Shown here: piece after piece, positions 7,147-15,920 of the stretch
Layout: each line of letters begins with the position of its first letter
Numbering within the stretch: position 1 is the first letter of the stretch
Assembly (NCBI GenBank): GCA_013812395.1
Contig: JACCTL010000107.1
Coordinates: forward strand, 1 to 32,313
Reading direction: 5' to 3'
Source of the DNA: Euzebyaceae bacterium
Lineage (GTDB): Bacteria > Actinomycetota > Nitriliruptoria > Euzebyales > Egibacteraceae
Length of the DNA: 32,313 bases
Position numbers and translations under genes: made by a program
The notes under the pieces: generated by a model
Told to the model about the DNA's origin: nothing
Database searches by the model: none
What the model saw: the letters and a program-made list of their open reading frames with translations, nothing else

Positions 7147-9756
7147 GTGCTGACGAGCTGGCCGCTGGTGGGACGCGCGCAGGAGCTGGAACGGGTCAGC
7201 GAACTGCTGCACGGAGGCGCCTGCCGTGGCGTCGTCTTCGCCGGCGCCGCCGGTGTGGGCAAGACGCGCCTGGCCCGTGAGGCGCTCGCGGCCGCCAGGG
7301 CGGTGGGCTTCGCCGGCGACTGGGCAGTCGGCACGCACTCCGCCGCCTCGATCCCCTTCGGCGCGCTCAGCCATCTCGTGCCCGCTGATCGGGGCGCCGC
7401 CAGTGAGCACCTCGACATGCTGCGGACGGCGGTCGGGCACCTCGCGCGCCGGGCCGACGGGCGGCGGCTGGTCCTGGCAGTCGACGACGCACACCTGCTC
7501 GACGACGGCTCGGCAACGCTGGTCCGCCACCTCGCGGAGGCGTCCGACACCTTCCTGATCGCGACCGTCCGCAGCCGCGAACCGACGCCCGACGGGATCG
7601 TGGCGTTGTGGAAAGACGAACTGGCCGAGCGCCTCGAGGTCGGACCGCTCCCGGCGCAAGACGTCGACCGGCTCCTGGCCATAGCGGTGAACGGTCCGGT
7701 CGATGACGCGACCGCTCAGCACGTTGCGCTGGTGACGCAGGGGAACGCGCTGTACCTGCGCGAGCTCGTCATTGGCGCCCTCGACACCGGGGTACTGCGC
7801 AAGACCGGTGGTGTGTGGCGTCTACTCGGCCCGCTGACACCGCCTCCGCGCCTGGTCGAACTGATCGAGGCGCGGCTGGGTCGTCTCGATGGGCAGGCGC
7901 GACTAGGCCTGGAACTGCTCGCCTTCGGAGAGCCGCTCGGTGCCGACACCCTCGAGCGGCTGGTGCCGCTGGCCACCCTCGAACAGGCCGAGCGCAAGGG
8001 GCTGATCATGCTCGAGCAACAGCAGCGGCGGGTGCAGGCCCGGCTGGCCCACCCGCTGTACTCGGAGGTGCTGCGACGCAACGCGCCGGCGATACGGGCG
8101 CGCAGCGTGTGCCGGCGTCTCGCGGAGACGGCGACGGCGACGGGCATCCGCCGCGCCGACGACGTCCTGCGCGTCGTCACCTGGAGCCTGGACGCGGGGG
8201 CGGAATGCGACGCTGCCATCCTCTCCGCCGCCTCTCGCCGCGCGCTGCGCAGGTTCGACTACGCGCTGGCCGAACGCCTCGCTCGCAAGGCCGTCGAGGT
8301 GGGAGGCGGCTTGGCGGCAAGCTGGGCTCTCGGCGACGCCCTGATCGGTCGCGGCGACAGTGCGGGCGGCGAGACCGTGCTCGCCGAGCTCGCCCCGCGC
8401 TGTCGCGGCGACGCCGCGCGTGCGCGGCTGGCGCTGCTGCGCGCCTCCAACCTCGTGTTCGGTCTCGGCCAGGTCGCCGCCGCCGAGGACCTGTTGCGGG
8501 CGGCGGCGGCGCAGACCGCCGACCCGCAGTGGCGTGGCGAGCTCGCCGCCTTCCAAGCAACGTGCTCCATATGGGGTGGTCGCACCGGCGACGCCCTTGC
8601 CGGCGCCCGCAGCGTGATCGAGCAGGACGTCGGGGGGCGCGCGTCGCTCAGCGCACTGGTGATCGGCGGCCTCACCGCCGCACTGTGCGGTCGGGGCGAC
8701 GAAGCGCTCGCCTATGCCGCCCGGGGCGAGCAGCTTGTCGGCAAGTACGCCGATGACCTACCGCTCAGCCCCCTGCAGCTCGCGGTGAACCGCTGCCTGG
8801 CCGATCTGCTCGCGGGCAGGCTGGCGCGGGCGGAGGCCGACGCGCGGGCGGGCTACCAGCGTGCCCTCCGGGAGCACTGGAGCGACGCCTGCGCAACGTG
8901 GGCGCAGTGGCTCGGGCACATCGCACGCCACCGAGGCCAGCCGCGATCCGCGCTGGGATGGTTGCGCAAGAGTGCCGTGCTGCTGCGCGAGAACGACCGC
9001 TTCGGCTCGCTGCCCGCCGTCCTCGCGGACTGCGCGAACGCGGCCGCGGTAGCCGGCGACCCGCACGCAGCGTCCGACATGCTGCGCGAATCCGAGGAGC
9101 ACCTGCGGGGTCCGTTCCTGCTGCACGTAGAGCAGGCGCGGCCCTGGGTGAGCGCCGCCAGAGGCGAACGGGCGGCGGCGGTGCAGCTCGCCATCGCTGC
9201 GGCGGACCGAGGCCGGCAGCGGGGCGAGCTCGGCTGGGCCGTCGTCGCCATGCACGACATCGCCCGCCTCGGCAACGCGACTGCGGCCGCCCGACGGTTC
9301 GGAGCGATCACCGGGCAGGTCGACGGTGAGGCCGTCACCGTGTACACCGCGCACGTCGATGCGCTGATCGCTCGCGACGGGCCGCGGCTCGACGATGTGG
9401 CCGGCCGCTTCGACGCGCTCGGCTTCACCTTGCTCGCGGCCGAGGCAGCGGCGGAGGCGGCCCAGGCGCATCGAGCCGAGGGTCGGGTCGCCAGCGCCCT
9501 CGCCTCGACCAAGCGCGCCAAGCAGCTCGCCGGCCTCTGCGAGGGCGCGCGCACCCCAGCACTCGAGTTGCTTGACCCGCTGCCGCTCACCCCGCGGGAG
9601 CGGCAGATCGCCACCCTCGCAGCCTCCGGCCTGTCGAGCCGAGCGATCGCCCGGGATCTGGTCCTGTCGGCCCGCACCATCGACAACCATCTGTCGAACA
9701 TCTACGCCAAGATGGGCATCACCGGTCGCACGCAACTCGCTGACCGCCTGCCCTAG
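7147..9756 (+). CDS. Large ATP-binding LuxR-family (LAL) transcriptional regulator
   Basis: Walker A GAAGVGKTRLA, Walker B LVLAVDDAHLLDD, long TPR-like middle, C-terminal LTPRERQIATLAASGLSSRAIARDLVLSARTIDNHLSNIYAKMGI. Confidence 0.95.
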   Translation: MLTSWPLVGRAQELERVSELLHGGACRGVVFAGAAGVGKTRLAREALAAARAVGFAGDWAVGTHSAASIPFGALSHLVPADRGAASEHLDMLRTAVGHLARRADGRRLVLAVDDAHLLDDGSATLVRHLAEASDTFLIATVRSREPTPDGIVALWKDELAERLEVGPLPAQDVDRLLAIAVNGPVDDATAQHVALVTQGNALYLRELVIGALDTGVLRKTGGVWRLLGPLTPPPRLVELIEARLGRLDGQARLGLELLAFGEPLGADTLERLVPLATLEQAERKGLIMLEQQQRRVQARLAHPLYSEVLRRNAPAIRARSVCRRLAETATATGIRRADDVLRVVTWSLDAGAECDAAILSAASRRALRRFDYALAERLARKAVEVGGGLAASWALGDALIGRGDSAGGETVLAELAPRCRGDAARARLALLRASNLVFGLGQVAAAEDLLRAAAAQTADPQWRGELAAFQATCSIWGGRTGDALAGARSVIEQDVGGRASLSALVIGGLTAALCGRGDEALAYAARGEQLVGKYADDLPLSPLQLAVNRCLADLLAGRLARAEADARAGYQRALREHWSDACATWAQWLGHIARHRGQPRSALGWLRKSAVLLRENDRFGSLPAVLADCANAAAVAGDPHAASDMLRESEEHLRGPFLLHVEQARPWVSAARGERAAAVQLAIAAADRGRQRGELGWAVVAMHDIARLGNATAAARRFGAITGQVDGEAVTVYTAHVDALIARDGPRLDDVAGRFDALGFTLLAAEAAAEAAQAHRAEGRVASALASTKRAKQLAGLCEGARTPALELLDPLPLTPRERQIATLAASGLSSRAIARDLVLSARTIDNHLSNIYAKMGITGRTQLADRLP

Positions 9757-9798
9757 CCTGACTAACACCGACGGTGGCTCCGACCCACGCCAATCTCG

Positions 9799-9882
9799 CC
9801 CGCCGGCGAAAGCCGGCGCCCCATCCCGGAGGGATCCTGCCCCGCCGGCGAAAGCCGGCGCCCCATCCCGGAGGGATCCTGC
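9799..9882. repeat. Perfect 42-bp tandem repeat (2 copies), each with two potential hairpins
   Basis: CCCGCCGGCGAAAGCCGGCGCCCCATCCCGGAGGGATCCTGC at 9799-9840 and again at 9841-9882; CGCCGGC-GAAA-GCCGGCG and ATCCC-GGA-GGGAT are inverted repeats. Confidence 0.95.
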
Positions 9883-10805
9883 TACGAGGCCCTGGCGGCC
9901 TCGCGCTCCTGGGACTTGGCCCGCTTGGCCTCGAACTTGCTGGCCTGCGCGTCCAAGGCGGTCAGGAACTCCGCGGTCTGCTGCCGGGCCTTCTCGGCCT
10001 CGTCATCCAGCCCCTCGATGTCGAAGAAGCGCCAGTGGCGCAGCAGCGGCCAGATCACGTCATCGTGGTGGACCCGCAAGTCGTAGATGCCCGCTTTGGC
10101 GATCATCACCGCCTTGCGGTTGAAGTCAGCCATGCCGGCGCCGGGCATCTGGAAGCCCACGACCTCGGCGGCGATGGCCTTGACGGCGGCCGACGGGTCC
10201 AGCTGCAGTGCCGCTCCGAGCATGTCTCGGTAGAAGACCATGTGCAGGTTCTCGTCGGTGGAGATGCGCGTCATGATCCGGTCGGCCACCGGGTCTTGTG
10301 AGTAGCGGCCGGTGTTGCGGTGCGAGATGCGGGTGGCCAGCTCCTGGAAGGCCACGTAGGCCATGCCCTGCAGCGTGGACTTGCCGTCACGGTCGTAGCC
10401 CACCATCACGTTCTGCATCCGTCCGCGCTCCAGCTGCACCGGGTCAAGGGCCCGGGTCACCACCAGGTAGTCGCGCAGCACGATGGCGTGGCGGCCCTCC
10501 TCGGCGGTCCAGCGGTGCACCCAGTTGATCCAGGCCCCGTCGCCGGCGCCGAACATCTGGTGGATCTCGCGGTGGTAGCTGGGCAGGTTGTCCTCGGTCA
10601 GCAGGTTGACCTCGAAGGCGATCTGCGCGACGCCGGTCAGGCGCGACTGGTCGGGCGTCCACGGGTCCTTGTCGAAGTCACGCCCGAGGCTGTAGGGAAT
10701 GTAGTCGTGTGGGAACCACTCCCGAGCGGCCTTGCCGTGACGGTTGAGCAACTCCTCGGCCTTGGGCTCGAGTTCGGCGAGCAGGCGCTGGTCTTGAGTG
10801 GGCAC
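9882..10805 (-). CDS. Acyl-ACP desaturase (ferritin-like, DesA type)
   Basis: Diiron-type motifs EEGRHAIVLRDYLV and ISTDENLHMVFYRDML; FNRKAVMIAKAGIYDLRVHHDDVIWPLLRHWRFFDI. Confidence 0.93.
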   Translation of the reverse strand: MPTQDQRLLAELEPKAEELLNRHGKAAREWFPHDYIPYSLGRDFDKDPWTPDQSRLTGVAQIAFEVNLLTEDNLPSYHREIHQMFGAGDGAWINWVHRWTAEEGRHAIVLRDYLVVTRALDPVQLERGRMQNVMVGYDRDGKSTLQGMAYVAFQELATRISHRNTGRYSQDPVADRIMTRISTDENLHMVFYRDMLGAALQLDPSAAVKAIAAEVVGFQMPGAGMADFNRKAVMIAKAGIYDLRVHHDDVIWPLLRHWRFFDIEGLDDEAEKARQQTAEFLTALDAQASKFEAKRAKSQEREAARAS

Positions 10806-10883
10806 GGGGCGGCTCCTTGCGACGGAGAATCGTGGTTACGGTTGCGTAGGTTACGTACCCGTAGGGTGACTGTCCAACCGTGT

Positions 10884-10889
10884 TAGCGT
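10884..10889 (+). promoter_or_regulatory. Candidate -10 (TAGCGT) for phosphoglycerate mutase
   Basis: TAGCGT, 8 nt, ATG at 10898. Confidence 0.35.
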
Positions 10890-10897
10890 CCCCGGTC

Positions 10898-11512
10898 ATG
10901 AGTACTCTCATCCTGCTGCGCCACGGCCAGTCGACCTGGAACGCCGAGAACCGCTTCACCGGATGGGTCGATACGCCGCTGTCGGCCAACGGCCGGGAGG
11001 AGGCGCGTCTGGGAGGCCAGCGACTGGCTTCCCAGCGCGTGCACGTCGACCGCGCATTCACTTCGACGCTGGTCCGCGCCATCGACACCGGCCGCATCGT
11101 GCTGGACGAACTGGGCCAGCACGCTCTTGATCAGGTCCGTGCCTGGCAACTCAACGAGCGCTTCTATGGAGCGCTGACCGGGCGCAACAAAGCCCAGACC
11201 GCCGAGGAGTTCGGCGCCGAGCAGGTTCACATCTGGCGGCGCAGCTACGACATCCCTCCCCCCGGTGGCGAAAGCCTCGCCGACACCGCCAAGCGGACGC
11301 TGCCCTACTTCAACGAGATCGTGCTGCCCGCCACCCTCGAGGTCGCCACGGTGCTGGTCTCGGCCCACGGCAACAGCCTGCGCTCGATCGTCAAAGAGCT
11401 GGACGGCCTGGACGATGACGCCGTCACCCGCCTGGAGATCGCCACCGGCGTGCCGGTCGTCTACGAGCTCGACGGCGACGGCAGCGTCGTCGACAAGCAC
11501 ATCGTCACCTAG
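10898..11512 (+). CDS. gpmA: 2,3-bisphosphoglycerate-dependent phosphoglycerate mutase
   Basis: [75 protein letters not shown]. Confidence 0.96.
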   Translation: MSTLILLRHGQSTWNAENRFTGWVDTPLSANGREEARLGGQRLASQRVHVDRAFTSTLVRAIDTGRIVLDELGQHALDQVRAWQLNERFYGALTGRNKAQTAEEFGAEQVHIWRRSYDIPPPGGESLADTAKRTLPYFNEIVLPATLEVATVLVSAHGNSLRSIVKELDGLDDDAVTRLEIATGVPVVYELDGDGSVVDKHIVT

Positions 11513-11521
11513 GCAGGCCCC

Positions 11522-11613
11522 GGGGGTCAGGCTCGCGACTGGCGGCAGCGGGACTCGCGGTCAGGCTTCGCGACCGGCGGCGGGACTCGGGGGTCAGGCT
11601 CGCGACTGGCGGC
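11522..11613. repeat. Imperfect tandem repeat, about 2.7 copies of a 32-35 bp unit
   Basis: GGGGGTCAGGCTCGCGACTGGCGGC at 11522 and 11589 are identical; the variant GCGGTCAGGCTTCGCGACCGGCGGC is at 11557; copies are linked by GGGACTC. Confidence 0.85.
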
Positions 11614-11875
11614 GGTGGCGCTGGCGGCAGGCAAGACACACAAACCACGTCTCGTCGCCTTCCAGCTCCAACAGCCCGCCGTGGGCGCCGCAGTGCGGGC
11701 AGCGCGCCGCCAAGGTCCACAGCTCGGGCTTGTTGCCGCTACCCTCCCAGTCGGCGCTGCGGCGCGCCCGCTCGGCGGCGTACCGGCGGCTGCTGCCGAA
11801 CCACAGCGCCAGCAGCGCAGCGCCCAGGACCAGCGCCGTGCCGGTGACCAGGCCCACCTCCATGCCGAGCTCCAC
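11594..11875 (-). CDS. Small membrane protein with C-terminal zinc-ribbon
   Basis: TM GLVTGTALVLGAALLALWFG followed by CPHCGAHGG...FVCLAC. Confidence 0.65.
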   Translation of the reverse strand: MELGMEVGLVTGTALVLGAALLALWFGSSRRYAAERARRSADWEGSGNKPELWTLAARCPHCGAHGGLLELEGDETWFVCLACRQRHRRQSRA

Positions 11876-11879
11876 TGGT

Positions 11880-11885
11880 TACCCT
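11880..11885 (+). promoter_or_regulatory. Candidate -10 (TACCCT) for the ORF at 11893
   Basis: TACCCT, 7 nt, ATG at 11893. Confidence 0.35.
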
Positions 11886-11892
11886 CGACGCC

Positions 11893-12099
11893 ATGGTCCG
11901 TGCCAGCACAACGTATCGCTGTCAGCACTGCACCCAGCTGCTGCCGTTCGACGAACACACGCAGGTGCCCGAAGCGTGCCTGCGTCGCTGCCAAGGTGGC
12001 TGTGACTGGCGTGAAATCGGCCCGGCTGACCCGGCCGTGTGGGTGCGAGCGTCACGGGACGGACCGCTCGGCGACGACGGGCTGCCGCTGCCCGACTGA
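11893..12099 (+). CDS. Small Cys-rich hypothetical protein
   Basis: 68 aa, YRCQHCTQLLPFDEHTQVPEACLRRCQGGCDWREIGPADPAVW; four or more spaced Cys. Confidence 0.55.
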   Translation: MVRASTTYRCQHCTQLLPFDEHTQVPEACLRRCQGGCDWREIGPADPAVWVRASRDGPLGDDGLPLPD

Positions 12100-12252
12100 A
12101 CGAACGGGGTGACGGCCCGAATAACCCGGGTGACGGCCGCCTCACCGGCGGCATCTACACTGCGACACGGCACCATCGCCTGCCCCCGCTGCCCTGTCTC
12201 CGCTCGGTCCGCGACCGCTGACCGGGCTTCTTGTTGCGAAAGGCACCACGTC

Positions 12253-13731
12253 GTGCTGACGGTCACCGTCTCCGCGGATGATCCCCTGCGCGTGGCCGCC
12301 GACCTGCTGGTGGTGCCGGTGTTCAAGGGCGGCATCGAGGGTCCCGGCGCCGCGGCAGTGCTGGCGGCGCTGGGACTGGATGCCTGGCCCGTCACCCCCG
12401 ACTTCCGCGGCGACATCGGCCAGCAGCTGCTGCTGAGCTCTCCGGGCCTGGAGGCGCGGGGGGTGCTGCTGGTGGGGCTGGGACGGATGGACGCCACGGA
12501 CAACGAGCGCCTGCGCCGGGCGGCGGGCGTGGCCGCCCGTGCCGCCCGCCACGCCCCCCGGGTCGCCACGACGCTGTCGCAGGTCCATGCCGGCCCGGCC
12601 GCCGTCGAGGCGGTGGCCGAAGGGTTTGCCCTCGGGGCCTACGAGGACCGCCGGCATCTCGGGGTGGACGCGCAGCCGCCGGCTTCGACCCTGACCGACG
12701 TGGTGGTGCTGACGCCGTCCAGCCAGCTCGCCGACGCCCGGCAGGCGCTGGCCAGGGCACAGCGCTACGCCTGCGCCACCATCGCCGCCCGCGACCTGGT
12801 CAACCTGCCGCCTGGCCACAAGCGGCCAGCCGACCTCGCCGACGCGATCGCCGCGCTGGTCGCCGACAGCTGCGAGGTGGAGATCCTCGACGCCGCGGCG
12901 TTGCGCGCCGAGGGCTTCGGCGGCCTGCTCGCGGTGGGGCGCGGTTCCAGCGTCGAACCTCGGCTGGTGCGCCTGCGCTACCGCCCGGCCGCCGCCCTTG
13001 GCCACGTGGCCCTGGTCGGCAAGGGCATCACCTTCGACAGCGGTGGTCTGAACCTCAAGCGCGGCACGAGCATGGAGTGGATGAAGGCCGACATGGCCGG
13101 CGCCGCAGCGATCGCGGGCGCTTGCTCGGCGCTGGCCGACCTCGGTGTCCGCCTGGAGGTGACGGCGCTGCTGGCGCTGGCGGAGAACATGCCAGGCCGC
13201 GACGCCCAACGCCCCGACGACGTCATCCGCATCCATGGCGGCACCACCGTCGAGGTCCGCGACACCGACGCCGAAGGTCGCCTGGTTCTGGCCGACGCCC
13301 TGCACGCCGTCGCGCAGGAGGCACCCGATGCCATCGTCGACCTGGCGACTTTGACGGGGTCCTCCCTGCACGCCGTCGGTCGCCTGGCCGCCGCCGTCAT
13401 GGGTAACGACGCCGAGTTGCTGTCCTCGCTGCTGCGGGCAGCCGGCGTGGCCGGTGAGTCACTGTGGGAGCTGCCGCTGTGGGACGACCTCGAGCATCTG
13501 CTCGACTCGCCGGTGGCTGACCTGAACAACACCGGCGACGGCGCCAACGGCGGCGCGATCATGGGCGGGCTGTTCCTGCGCCGCTTCGTCGGTGATGTCC
13601 CGTGGGCGCACCTGGACATCGCCGGGCCGTCGTTCCGACCCGTCGAGCTGGCCGGTGGCTACCAGCCACCCGGCGGCACCGGCTACGGCGTGCGGACGCT
13701 GTTGGCCTGGCTGGAACGCCGCGGCGACTAG
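12253..13731 (+). CDS. pepA: Leucyl aminopeptidase (M17 family)
   Basis: VGKGITFDSGGLNLKRGTSMEWMKADMAGAAA, VRDTDAEGRLVLADALHAV (M17 signature NTDAEGRL-like), IVDLATLTGS. GTG start. Confidence 0.95.
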   Translation: MLTVTVSADDPLRVAADLLVVPVFKGGIEGPGAAAVLAALGLDAWPVTPDFRGDIGQQLLLSSPGLEARGVLLVGLGRMDATDNERLRRAAGVAARAARHAPRVATTLSQVHAGPAAVEAVAEGFALGAYEDRRHLGVDAQPPASTLTDVVVLTPSSQLADARQALARAQRYACATIAARDLVNLPPGHKRPADLADAIAALVADSCEVEILDAAALRAEGFGGLLAVGRGSSVEPRLVRLRYRPAAALGHVALVGKGITFDSGGLNLKRGTSMEWMKADMAGAAAIAGACSALADLGVRLEVTALLALAENMPGRDAQRPDDVIRIHGGTTVEVRDTDAEGRLVLADALHAVAQEAPDAIVDLATLTGSSLHAVGRLAAAVMGNDAELLSSLLRAAGVAGESLWELPLWDDLEHLLDSPVADLNNTGDGANGGAIMGGLFLRRFVGDVPWAHLDIAGPSFRPVELAGGYQPPGGTGYGVRTLLAWLERRGD

Positions 13732-13796
13732 CCCGCCGTAGCCCCGGCTGGACCCTGCTGCTGGGCTGGTCCTTCACCCGGTGGCGCCGGGCGGTC

Positions 13797-13833
13797 CCGC
13801 GACTTGGTCAACGCAGGCGCGACCAAGTCGCGG
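13797..13833. terminator. Strong hairpin, candidate terminator of pepA
   Basis: Perfect 13-bp inverted repeat CCGCGACTTGGTC / GACCAAGTCGCGG with 11-nt loop, 66 bp after the pepA stop; no T-tract. Confidence 0.7.
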
Positions 13834-13897
13834 AACCTCGGGTATTCAGGCCCGACGGAGCCCGGCGGTCGCGCCACAACTAGTCCGCCGTGGCCAT

Positions 13898-13985
13898 GGG
13901 GCATAGCCGTTTGGGATGAGATTGCGGCCAGTGGCCAGATAGTGCTCGCTTCGGCACAAGCTGGCCCGTAGCGTTCGGCTATCCC
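13898..13985 (+). ncRNA. Candidate structured RNA / leader upstream of the S55 peptidase
   Basis: Nested Watson-Crick stems: GGG-(c)-ATAGCCG/CGGCTAT-CCC, GGCCAG/CTGGCC and GTGC-(t)-CG/CG-GCAC. Confidence 0.4.
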
Positions 13986-13997
13986 GGACCACAGCAG

Positions 13998-15878
13998 GTG
14001 GGCCGTTCCCGGTTGGGAGCCTCGTTGACACGATCACGGCCGTACCGCTTGTCCGTCCTGCTGTCACTGTGCGTACTTGCCAGTGCGCTGTCCGTATTAC
14101 CGGCGGTCCCCGTGGCCGCCGCCGCCGACCGTGACTGCGCGCCGGCGCTGACCACGGCCGCGCTGCAGTCGCTGCTGGACGCCAACGGGCGTGACCCGGA
14201 CACCGGCGCGCAGGTACCCGTCGCGGCCACCGGCGCCACGGTGGTGCACGGAACGACAGCGCAAACATTCAACGCCGACATCCTCGGCATCGACTACGGC
14301 GGCATCGGCATCGACCACGACCTGATCATCGCCGAGCTGTCCGGCCTGGGCATCGACGGCGAGCGCGGCGTGTGGGCCGGGATGTCCGGGTCTCCCGTCT
14401 ACCTCGACGACCAACTGGTGGGCGCGGTGTCCTACGGCTTCACCTGGGGCGCCAGCAGCCTCGCCGGCATCACGCCCGCCGAGGAGATGCTGACGATGAC
14501 CGACGCGGGTTCGCCGACCGGCAGGGCGGGAGCGTCCGTCCAGCTCGACCGGGGGCAGCGCCGGTCGATCGCCGTGCAGACCAGCACGGCGATGGCGGCC
14601 GTACCCGGTCGCCTGCCCCGCCTGGCCGTGCCCCTGGCCATCAACGGTAGCCAGGAACGCATCGAATGGCTGCAGCGACGTGCCCGCCGCGACGGCTCAC
14701 CGATCGTGCCAGTGGCCGGCACCGGCTACTCGGCGAGCGCAGTCGCCGCACCCGGCGACATCGTCGCGGGCAGCAACTTCGCCGCGGCCTTGTCCTACGG
14801 CGACATCACCGCCGCCGGCACCGGAACCACCACCTGGACCTGCCAGGGCGAGGCGCTGGCCTTCGGCCATCCGTTCTTCTGGGAGGGTCGCACCAGGCTG
14901 GGATTGCACGGAGCCCAGGCCGTCACCATCGCCGTCGACCCGGCGTTCGGCAGCTACAAGCTGGCCACCCTCGGGGCGCCGGTCGGCACCGTCGACTACG
15001 ACGGCTACACCGGCCTGCACAGCCGCCTGACCGGTCCGGCGTTCGCCAGTCCCATCACGTCACGCACCATCGCTGAGCGGCCGGACGGCTCGCTGGTCAG
15101 CGACACGGGCACCACTAATGTGGCCTACCGCGACTACGTGCCGTTCATCACCTTCATCCACGGCTATTCCAACATCGACTTCCTGCTCGACCGGTACTAC
15201 AGCGCCGGTAGCTCCACGGTGACGTGGACGGTCGACATGACCCACAAGGGCCGCACGTACCAGCTGCAGCGCAGCAACCAGTTCAACGCCCGCTGGGACG
15301 TTTCCGTGGAGTCCATGCAAGAGCCGTGGCTGCAGCTGGAGCGGCTGGCCGGCAACCGCTTCGGCAAGGTTCGCTTCGACGGGGTCCACCTGCGCAGCCA
15401 GGTCGTGGACCAGCAGCGCTATTGGAAAGTGGCCCGTCTGATGGTCCGCCGCAACGGTCGCTGGTACGAGCCCGATGGGACGGTGCTCGTCGAGCGAGGG
15501 TCCGTCCTGCGGGTCCGTGCCGTGCTGCACCGCTTCCGCGGGGACCGCAGGACGAAGGTCGCCCGCCGGGTGTTCACCTACGACCTCGGGCAGCGCTCCG
15601 CAGGCGGTCGCGGACAGTTGATCGTCGGCAACCCCAACTATGGCGGTGGCGGCGAGTTCTGCTTCTTGTTCGGGGAGTGCGAAGGCCGGCTGGGGCGGCG
15701 CGCCGAGACCTTCGGCGGGCTGGTGCGACAGCTGCGCAACGCCCCGCGCAACGACACGCTGGAGGCGCAGCTGCTGCTGCGCGCCCGGTTCGGCCACTCG
15801 GTGGACCGGCGACGGGAGACCGAGCTGAGCAGGGCCATCAGCAACAGCCGGGGGCTGCGGGTACGCGTGACGAGGTAG
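13998..15878 (+). CDS. Secreted SpoIVB-type (S55) serine peptidase domain protein
   Basis: Signal-peptide-like N-terminus; ADILGIDYGGIGIDHDLIIAELSG...GVWAGMSGSPVYLDDQLVGAVSYGFTWG...GITPAEEML and ALAFGHPFFWEG. Start could also be TTG at 14025. Confidence 0.85.
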   Translation: MGRSRLGASLTRSRPYRLSVLLSLCVLASALSVLPAVPVAAAADRDCAPALTTAALQSLLDANGRDPDTGAQVPVAATGATVVHGTTAQTFNADILGIDYGGIGIDHDLIIAELSGLGIDGERGVWAGMSGSPVYLDDQLVGAVSYGFTWGASSLAGITPAEEMLTMTDAGSPTGRAGASVQLDRGQRRSIAVQTSTAMAAVPGRLPRLAVPLAINGSQERIEWLQRRARRDGSPIVPVAGTGYSASAVAAPGDIVAGSNFAAALSYGDITAAGTGTTTWTCQGEALAFGHPFFWEGRTRLGLHGAQAVTIAVDPAFGSYKLATLGAPVGTVDYDGYTGLHSRLTGPAFASPITSRTIAERPDGSLVSDTGTTNVAYRDYVPFITFIHGYSNIDFLLDRYYSAGSSTVTWTVDMTHKGRTYQLQRSNQFNARWDVSVESMQEPWLQLERLAGNRFGKVRFDGVHLRSQVVDQQRYWKVARLMVRRNGRWYEPDGTVLVERGSVLRVRAVLHRFRGDRRTKVARRVFTYDLGQRSAGGRGQLIVGNPNYGGGGEFCFLFGECEGRLGRRAETFGGLVRQLRNAPRNDTLEAQLLLRARFGHSVDRRRETELSRAISNSRGLRVRVTR

Positions 15879-15920
15879 CCGAATGCCGCAGGCACTGCCA
15901 ACGGTTGACCATCGCCGCGT

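Noticed and set aside
7815-9768. ORFs 7815-8756 (+) and 8758-9768 (-) overlapping the LAL regulator
   Set aside because: Arg/Ala-rich alternative frames of a gene with strong Walker and LuxR motifs.
9799-9882. Possible CRISPR from the 42-bp repeats
   Set aside because: Only two directly abutting copies with no spacers and no cas genes.
12142-13371. 409-aa minus-strand ORF over pepA
   Set aside because: Antisense to a clear M17 aminopeptidase; low-complexity His/Gln/Gly/Val composition.
13903-13982. Possible tRNA from the 7-bp ATAGCCG/CGGCTAT closing stem
   Set aside because: No T-loop (GTTCRA), anticodon arm or CCA context; better treated as another structured RNA candidate.
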